The notes under the pieces were generated by a model that saw nothing but the letters and a program-made list of their open reading frames with translations, was not told the origin of the DNA and did not search any database. DNA of 10,708 nucleotides, taken from positions 1-10,708 of the forward strand of contig JAQBFJ010000227.1 of NCBI GenBank assembly GCA_032123435.1. Reading direction: 5' to 3'. Positions 6,744 to 10,708 of this stretch are shown here, in pieces (position 1 is the first letter of the stretch; every line of letters begins with the position of its first letter). Origin of the DNA: JAQBFJ01 sp032123435. Lineage in GTDB: Bacteria > Verrucomicrobiota > Kiritimatiellia > UBA8416 > JAQBFJ01. A program made the translations under genes and the position numbers.

Positions 6744-8441
6744 TTACCTGTTTTGTATTATTTCCGTGAATGTGTCGGCCAGTGGGCCGCTGACAGCGGC
6801 AAACTTTTCCGCTAAATAATAGTCTTTAGCGCGAGTGTAAAGAATAGTTTTCATCGCGTTTATGACAGGAGTGTCCGAATCATCGAGCCATCGGATGCGT
6901 TCCAGCGGTTCCAGCTGTGACACATCAATTGTCACATTATTTCCATAATCAGGTGTGCCGTCATTTTTTTTCGGGATGGCGTTTAACTTAGTGCCTGAAA
7001 CAGCTTGAATTATTATGGTTCTGTCCTGATTGCCATGATGTATAATCACTTCACCGCCAGCATGTTTTCCCAAGGAATTGGCAATGGCTGTGTTCAGTTC
7101 TGTTACCCTTGGAACGAAGTCGGCCAGTTCTTTGAACTGTGCTTTAATGTTATCGTCGGCGGTAAACAGGTTTCTGTTTTGCTTGATTGCCGTTAAAGCA
7201 TTGTCAAAACGTTCCATCAGCAGTGCTTTTGCTATGGTGCGTTTGATTTGTCCAAAACGGTTGACTGCATCGTAAAGGTTATTGTCTGTATCTGAAAAGG
7301 ATTTCGTGGATTCCGGTTCAGGTGATTGCAGTGATCTTAAAAAAAGGTTTTTATCATAGACCAGGGCTGTTTTCTGCTGTGTAACGGTAGTGTTTATTGG
7401 TGCGGGAATTGTCTGCATGGTGTCGCGCCTGAGTGCGCGGAGATTAAAGAAGGGCCGAAGCTGGGTGTTTGCCAGCAGTATCCACCATATCAGCAAGGCT
7501 ATCCATGCCAGTGGCACCAGCCATGCGGGCAGAGCTGACGTTTTACTTCTTTCGTCAGAGCTCACTTTTGATTCAATGGTCTGTATTGTGCTGAAGGCGT
7601 GTTGATCGTGTTTTGCGACTATGATCCGGCCCTTTTCCGTTTTTTTCATTTCTGCTATTGCTTCATTCCACTTTCGGTATCTATCTCGGCGATTTTTCAT
7701 CATGAGTGTCGTCATGATCCGGATCAGGCTTATGGGTAAATCCGGGTTGAACTCTCTTGGATTTTTGAGTTGATCCGTGGATTGACATTCTGCGGCCTTC
7801 ATTGGTTCCTGATCTTTAAACGGCATTTGACCTGTTATCATGTGATAAAGTGTTGCGCCGAGAGAATACATATCGGTTCTGAAATCAAGCTGGACATTAC
7901 CGGAAGCCTGTTCAGGGGACATGTAATAAGGGGTTCCTTCTATGACATCAAGTCCTGATTTGGGCATGGATTCTTCTGCCGTTGTGGACAGTCCAATAAA
8001 ATCGATTTTCACGTCGTGGTCTTCATCCAGAATAATATTGTCGGGTTTAAGATTGCGGTGGATCAGATGCATTCTATCCCATGCGAAACGCATGGCTTCT
8101 GCGCAGTTGATGGCAATGTTCAAAGCTGATTTGTAGTTGATCAGGCCGTCTGCGTTGATGGACTGCATGACGGTTGGTCCTTTAACATATTCCATTACCA
8201 GATAATGAATATTGCCGGAATTGGCTATATCGTATACTTGTACGATATTTGGATGCTTAAGATTGGCGATACGTCTTCCTTCCTCAACCAGAGAGGCTAA
8301 TTCCGCGGAACTGGGGCAGTATTCAGATTTTATGATTTTTAACGTAACGATTCTGTGCAAAGAGAGCTGTTCCGCTTTATATGAAGCTGTATAGGCGTCT
8401 TCTTTTAACTTAGCAATAATATCAAATCCGGGTATTATCAT
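6744..8441 (-). CDS. Membrane-anchored Hanks-type kinase-fold protein, probable pseudokinase
   Basis: A 565-residue protein with a cytoplasmic Ser/Thr-kinase fold (about 5-265), a juxtamembrane linker, one membrane span (about 305-325, rich in Trp/Leu/Ile) and a roughly 240-residue outer part with no PASTA or other domain I recognise. Kept kinase features: Lys35 (VTLK), a Glu53/54 helix, VMEYVKG (82-88), KPDN (132-135), SPE (175-177, the APE motif) and DMYSLG (190-195). Lost or changed features: the glycine-rich loop is replaced by KLKEDAYTAS, the catalytic Asp of HRD is Asn130 (HRN), and DFG reads DFIG (147-150) with Asp one place early. These changes predict little or no phosphotransfer, so it may act as a sensor or scaffold. 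The first in-frame ATG is used; a stop lies just upstream and there is no Shine-Dalgarno site. It is the first gene of an operon with ligA and is divergent from murG. Confidence 0.85.
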   Translation of the reverse strand: MIIPGFDIIAKLKEDAYTASYKAEQLSLHRIVTLKIIKSEYCPSSAELASLVEEGRRIANLKHPNIVQVYDIANSGNIHYLVMEYVKGPTVMQSINADGLINYKSALNIAINCAEAMRFAWDRMHLIHRNLKPDNIILDEDHDVKIDFIGLSTTAEESMPKSGLDVIEGTPYYMSPEQASGNVQLDFRTDMYSLGATLYHMITGQMPFKDQEPMKAAECQSTDQLKNPREFNPDLPISLIRIMTTLMMKNRRDRYRKWNEAIAEMKKTEKGRIIVAKHDQHAFSTIQTIESKVSSDERSKTSALPAWLVPLAWIALLIWWILLANTQLRPFFNLRALRRDTMQTIPAPINTTVTQQKTALVYDKNLFLRSLQSPEPESTKSFSDTDNNLYDAVNRFGQIKRTIAKALLMERFDNALTAIKQNRNLFTADDNIKAQFKELADFVPRVTELNTAIANSLGKHAGGEVIIHHGNQDRTIIIQAVSGTKLNAIPKKNDGTPDYGNNVTIDVSQLEPLERIRWLDDSDTPVINAMKTILYTRAKDYYLAEKFAAVSGPLADTFTEIIQNR

Positions 8442-8451
8442 GACTTTTTAT

Positions 8452-8480
8452 ACTCTATGATAAGTTGTTGTATTGGGCAA
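8452..8480 (-). promoter_or_regulatory. Promoter candidate for the kinase-ligA operon
   Basis: Read on the - strand: TTGCCC (8480-8475), a 17-base spacer, then TAGAGT (8457-8452); each box matches the sigma70 consensus at 4 of 6 positions. Transcription would begin near 8444-8446, only a few bases before the ATG at 8441, which implies a leaderless or near-leaderless message. That agrees with the missing Shine-Dalgarno site. Confidence 0.4.
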
Positions 8481-8482
8481 GC

Positions 8483-8510
8483 TTGACTCATGGTTGGCGT
8501 GAGTTATTCT
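8483..8510 (+). promoter_or_regulatory. Promoter candidate for murG
   Basis: TTGACT (8483-8488, 5 of 6 consensus), a 16-base spacer, then TATTCT (8505-8510, 4 of 6). Transcription would start near 8517, giving a leader of about 30 bases that contains AGGA at 8538-8541, 7 bases before the murG ATG. Its -35 box lies only 2 bp from the opposing -35 box of the kinase promoter. Confidence 0.5.
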
Positions 8511-8548
8511 GTTAAATCAGCGTATTTTACTTGTGTTAGGATTAAATA

Positions 8549-9646
8549 ATGAAAATTGCTGTTGCATGCGGTGGAACAGGCGGACATATCTTTCCCGGAC
8601 TGGCGGTAGCTGATGTTCTCCGTCAGAAGGGGCATGATGTAACTATCTGGCTGGGCGGCAGAGGGGTAGAGAGTGTTTCGGTGGCGGGCTGGCATGGTTC
8701 CGTGGAACGCGTAAACGCTTCCGGATTCTCATCCGGATTATCCGTGCGTACTATTGTTTCGGGATTCAGGCTTATCTCGGCCTGTTGGTCGTGCTGGCGG
8801 CGGATGAGACGACAGCGACCAGACGTATTGCTAGCCATGGGCAGTTACGCTTCTGTAGGGCCTGCGATGGCTTGTCATTTTCTAGGCATACCGATTGTGC
8901 TTCATGAGGCGAATGCCATTCCGGGCAAGGCGGTATCTTTTCTTGCGCGTTTTGCGTCAGGCATGGCTTTTGGTTTTCCTGAAGCGGTGGAAGCAATGGG
9001 CTCTGTTCAAGCTGTTGTTACGGGGTTTCCTGTTCGGACTGATTTAGAATCTCACTTTGAAGACGGCTTGCTGGATCCCGATGTTTTCACCATTCTTGTC
9101 ATGGGCGGAAGTCAGGGCTCCGAAAAGCTGGATGATATAGTTTCAAGATCTATTTGCAAACTGTGCGAACGCGGCATGGCCCTGCAGGTCGTACACCTGG
9201 CAAGACCTGAAAACGAATCTAAACTCAGGGATTGCTACAGAAAGGCCGGGGTGCGCAGTTTAGTATTTGGATTTCTCAAGGAAATGGGCAAGGCTTATTG
9301 CGCGGCTGATTTCGTGATTGCGCGTGCCGGTGCGGCTACTTGCGCGGAATTATCGGCATGCGGTTTACCTGCGCTTCTTATTCCATTACCGTCCGCGCGG
9401 CGCGATCACCAGACGGCCAATGCCAGGTCGCTGGAGAAGAGCGGTGGTGTGGATGTAATTGTTGAAAAAGATTTATCGGAAGAATGGCTTGTTGATTACG
9501 TGGAAAAACGCGCGTCAAATCCTGAAAAATTAAGCAGAATGGCACAGGCGCAAAAGGAATGCGCGGTGCCTGATTCAGCGGAAAAAATCGCGGAGCTGGT
9601 TTTAATCGTTGGTTCGAATGGGAAGCGCGTAAATAGCGGGAGATAA
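8549..9646 (+). CDS. murG: MurG, lipid II-forming GlcNAc transferase
   Basis: Transfers GlcNAc from UDP-GlcNAc to lipid I to make lipid II, on the inner face of the cytoplasmic membrane. The 365-residue protein has the usual GT-B length and layout. The first glycine loop is GGTGGH (8-13), with His13 in the expected place, followed by FPGLAVADVL. The second is MGSYASVGP (97-105), then LHEANAIPGKA (118-128). The C-terminal donor-binding half has MGGSQGS (185-191), ARAGAATCAEL (258-268, with the conserved Glu267) and PLPSARRDHQTANA (279-292, with Gln288). Two variations stand out against the E. coli enzyme: HEAN in place of HEQN, and MGSY in place of a GGY-type loop. It is followed at once by the zinc-ribbon gene, and no other mur or fts gene is adjacent, so it lies outside a classical division-cell-wall cluster as far as the window shows. 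Confidence 0.94.
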   Translation: MKIAVACGGTGGHIFPGLAVADVLRQKGHDVTIWLGGRGVESVSVAGWHGSVERVNASGFSSGLSVRTIVSGFRLISACWSCWRRMRRQRPDVLLAMGSYASVGPAMACHFLGIPIVLHEANAIPGKAVSFLARFASGMAFGFPEAVEAMGSVQAVVTGFPVRTDLESHFEDGLLDPDVFTILVMGGSQGSEKLDDIVSRSICKLCERGMALQVVHLARPENESKLRDCYRKAGVRSLVFGFLKEMGKAYCAADFVIARAGAATCAELSACGLPALLIPLPSARRDHQTANARSLEKSGGVDVIVEKDLSEEWLVDYVEKRASNPEKLSRMAQAQKECAVPDSAEKIAELVLIVGSNGKRVNSGR

Positions 9647-9648
9647 AT

Positions 9649-10149
9649 ATGCCGATATACGAATATTACTGTTCGGATTGTCATACTATATTTAATTTCT
9701 TTTCAAGATTGGTTAGCCCTGACAAAAAACCACATTGCCCGCGATGCGGGAAGAAACAGCTTGAGCGGCAAATCTCCATGTTCGCTATGACTGGAACAAA
9801 AAGCGAGGATTCGAAACTCGGTGACATTCCCATTGATGAGAGCAAGATGGAATCGGCCATGATGGCTCTTGCCGGTGAGGCCGAAAATATTGACGAAAAT
9901 AATCCGAAGCAGGCGGCCGACTTGATGAGGAAATTATCAAGTATGACCGGAATGAAATTCGGCAAAAGCATGGAAGAAGCGTTGAACCGGCTGGAAGCGG
10001 GAGAGTCGCCGGAAAAAATTGAAGAGGAAATGGGTGATATAATGGAAGCTGAAGATCCGTTTATTATGCCGGGAAAAGACGTAAAAGGGGCAGAAGGCTC
10101 GTTGAAAAGCAAAATGCCGAACCGTGACAATACTTTATACGAGCTCTAG
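9649..10149 (+). CDS. FmdB-type zinc-ribbon protein with acidic C-terminal extension
   Basis: A 166-residue protein that opens with the small FmdB/CxxC regulatory-type zinc ribbon: MPIYEYYC, then Cys8-x2-Cys11 and Cys30-x2-Cys33, which should bind one zinc. The ribbon ends near residue 45. The rest is a hydrophilic, acidic and probably helical tail with Met-rich stretches (66-104) and the segment MEEALNRLEAGESPEKIEEEMGD (108-130); I do not recognise it as a named domain. The role of such proteins is not established; regulation or a small metal-binding adaptor has been suggested for the family by name only. The start is well supported by GGGAG at 9638-9642, which lies inside the murG end, 6 bases ahead. 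The ATG comes 2 bases after the murG stop, so the two genes form an operon. Confidence 0.8.
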   Translation: MPIYEYYCSDCHTIFNFFSRLVSPDKKPHCPRCGKKQLERQISMFAMTGTKSEDSKLGDIPIDESKMESAMMALAGEAENIDENNPKQAADLMRKLSSMTGMKFGKSMEEALNRLEAGESPEKIEEEMGDIMEAEDPFIMPGKDVKGAEGSLKSKMPNRDNTLYEL

Positions 10150-10192
10150 CCCGCATATTTCATGAAGAATCGCATGCATGTGGGAGGAGAGA

Positions 10193-10276
10193 ACCACGGA
10201 GTGCACCCTACTTCGCTGAAGTAGCTTCGTAGGGCAAGCGGAGGAGGAGAAAAGATATTTACCACGGAGTACACCC
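10193..10276 (+). repeat. Two CACGGAG-type repeat units
   Basis: ACCACGGAGTGCACCC (10193-10208) recurs with one change as ACCACGGAGTACACCC (10261-10276), 68 bases on. Each is followed by a hairpin-forming stretch. After the first, CTACTTC (10208-10214) pairs with GAAGTAG (10218-10224), or in the other fold CCCTAC (10206-10211) pairs with GTAGGG (10229-10234). After the second, TTCGGA (10309-10314) pairs with TCCGAA (10328-10333). They look like decayed copies of a dispersed intergenic repeat. Confidence 0.6.
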
Positions 10277-10372
10277 GCCTACGTTAGCTTCGGCGTGGCA
10301 GGCGGAGATTCGGAGCCGCCTTCGCCTTCCGAACTACGGCGGGCCGCAGGAGAAAGAAGAGGAGATTTTTTT

Positions 10373-10658
10373 GACAGGATTACAGGATTTACGGGATTAA
10401 GATAAGGCAGGATGGTTCGGGAAATTTGTATAAAACCCTTGTTTCTCTCCGGGTCTAAGGACAGTAGTTTTCTTCCACATTTCCCGAACAGTTTTCTTGA
10501 TGGGGGAAAAGGATGTTTATACGTGGCAGGCACGGAATGCTGAAGTGTTCAGATCATGAACATCAGAGCAGGTTGTTAAATATCAATAGAGTTATCAGTC
10601 TGTTGATATTTAACAAATCCAATCCTTCTTCAAAGCCAGTAAATCCTGTAATCCTGTC
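10373..10658. repeat. Nested inverted-repeat element (foldback, MITE-like?)
   Basis: The ends are perfect 20-bp inverted repeats: GACAGGATTACAGGATTTAC at 10373-10392 and its complement at 10639-10658. Each end is itself built of about 9-bp ACAGGATTT-like tandem units. Inside are two more stems: GTTCGGGAAAT (10415-10425) with ATTTCCCGAAC (10479-10489), and TTGTTAAATATCAA (10573-10586) with TTGATATTTAACAA (10603-10616) around a 16-base loop. There is no reading frame for a transposase. It could be a non-autonomous mobile element, a folded RNA, or two inserted repeats that happen to face each other. No clear target-site duplication was found. Confidence 0.6.
10573..10616. repeat. Perfect 14-bp AT-rich stem-loop
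   Basis: TTGTTAAATATCAA and its exact complement flank a 16-base loop. It is AT-rich, unlike the G/C-rich hairpins to its left, and no T-tract follows, so a terminator is unlikely. It could be a binding site or the core of the surrounding element. Confidence 0.55.
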
Positions 10659-10708
10659 TAAAACTTTTCTCCGGGAACTCGAGGCGGGGGCGCCCGTCTT
10701 CGCAAGGG

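Larger units (their letters stand above)
10150..10708. other. Gene-free region filled with repeats
   Basis: No believable gene lies in these 559 bases. From left to right it holds: a weak 7-bp stem right after the zinc-ribbon gene (10150-10156 with 10178-10184, no T-tract); two CACGGAG-type units with hairpins (10193-10345); and a 286-bp element bounded by 20-bp inverted repeats (10373-10658) with two further stems inside. The last 50 bases are G/C-rich with GGGCGCCC. A short open frame on the - strand runs through the repeats and looks like chance. The region probably marks the end of the murG transcript and a landing zone for small repeats. Confidence 0.7.

Noticed and set aside
8460..8470. 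ATAAGTTGTTG here and at 91-101, as a shared regulatory motif of pal and the kinase/murG region
   Set aside because: An 11-base AT-rich match with no further similarity around it; likely chance.
9681..10130. 149-codon open frame antisense to the zinc-ribbon gene
   Set aside because: Ser/Phe/Ile-rich mirror of the acidic Lys/Glu codons on the other strand; the + frame has the CxxC pairs and a ribosome site.
10193..10345. CRISPR array or tRNA-like structure
   Set aside because: Only two heads, unequal bodies, no regular spacers, and no cloverleaf or acceptor end.
10279..10533. 84-codon open frame on the - strand in the repeat region
   Set aside because: Runs through hairpins and repeat units, no family likeness, no convincing start site.

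Overview
The window reads as a stretch of chromosome from a Gram-negative bacterium, most likely in the PVC superphylum (Lentisphaerota, Kiritimatiellota or a relative). This placement is inference. It rests on a Pal lipoprotein (so an outer membrane), a Hanks-type kinase-fold protein with a membrane anchor, a MurG with variant motifs, an animal-type xylulokinase, and intergenic repeat debris. There are seven confident protein genes, no RNA genes, no complete insertion sequence, no phage genes and no CRISPR array.

Layout. 1-171: leader of pal. 172-684 (+): pal, whose end is closed by a perfect 13-bp hairpin shared with the convergent 765-2636 (-) fucI (L-fucose/D-arabinose isomerase). fucI is divergent from 2854-4512 (+) xylB (FGGY pentulokinase) across a 217-bp control region that holds a tandem pair of CCGGTnnATTTGTT sites. 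xylB converges on 4720-6741 (-) ligA, with a strong but U-tract-less hairpin between them. ligA is the second gene of an operon behind 6744-8441 (-), a membrane-anchored kinase-fold protein that lacks several catalytic residues. A 107-bp region with back-to-back promoter candidates separates it from the + strand pair murG (8549-9646) and an fmdB-type zinc-ribbon gene (9649-10149). 10150-10708 has no gene and is filled with decayed CACGGAG-type repeats and a nested inverted-repeat element.

How the genes work together. Pal anchors the outer membrane to peptidoglycan, and MurG makes lipid II for the same wall. FucI and XylB form a two-step route from an aldose to a ketose phosphate. The pairing fits D-arabinose to D-ribulose to D-ribulose 5-phosphate better than a complete fucose pathway, since no fuculokinase or aldolase gene is visible. 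LigA serves replication and repair. The kinase-fold protein probably senses or scaffolds at the inner membrane; its partner is unknown.

The most interesting items are the degenerate kinase (no glycine loop, HRN in place of HRD, shifted DFG), the strong likeness of XylB to animal xylulokinase, the tandem operator candidate, and the nested inverted-repeat element at 10373-10658. I do not see a clearly new multi-gene defence or mobile system.
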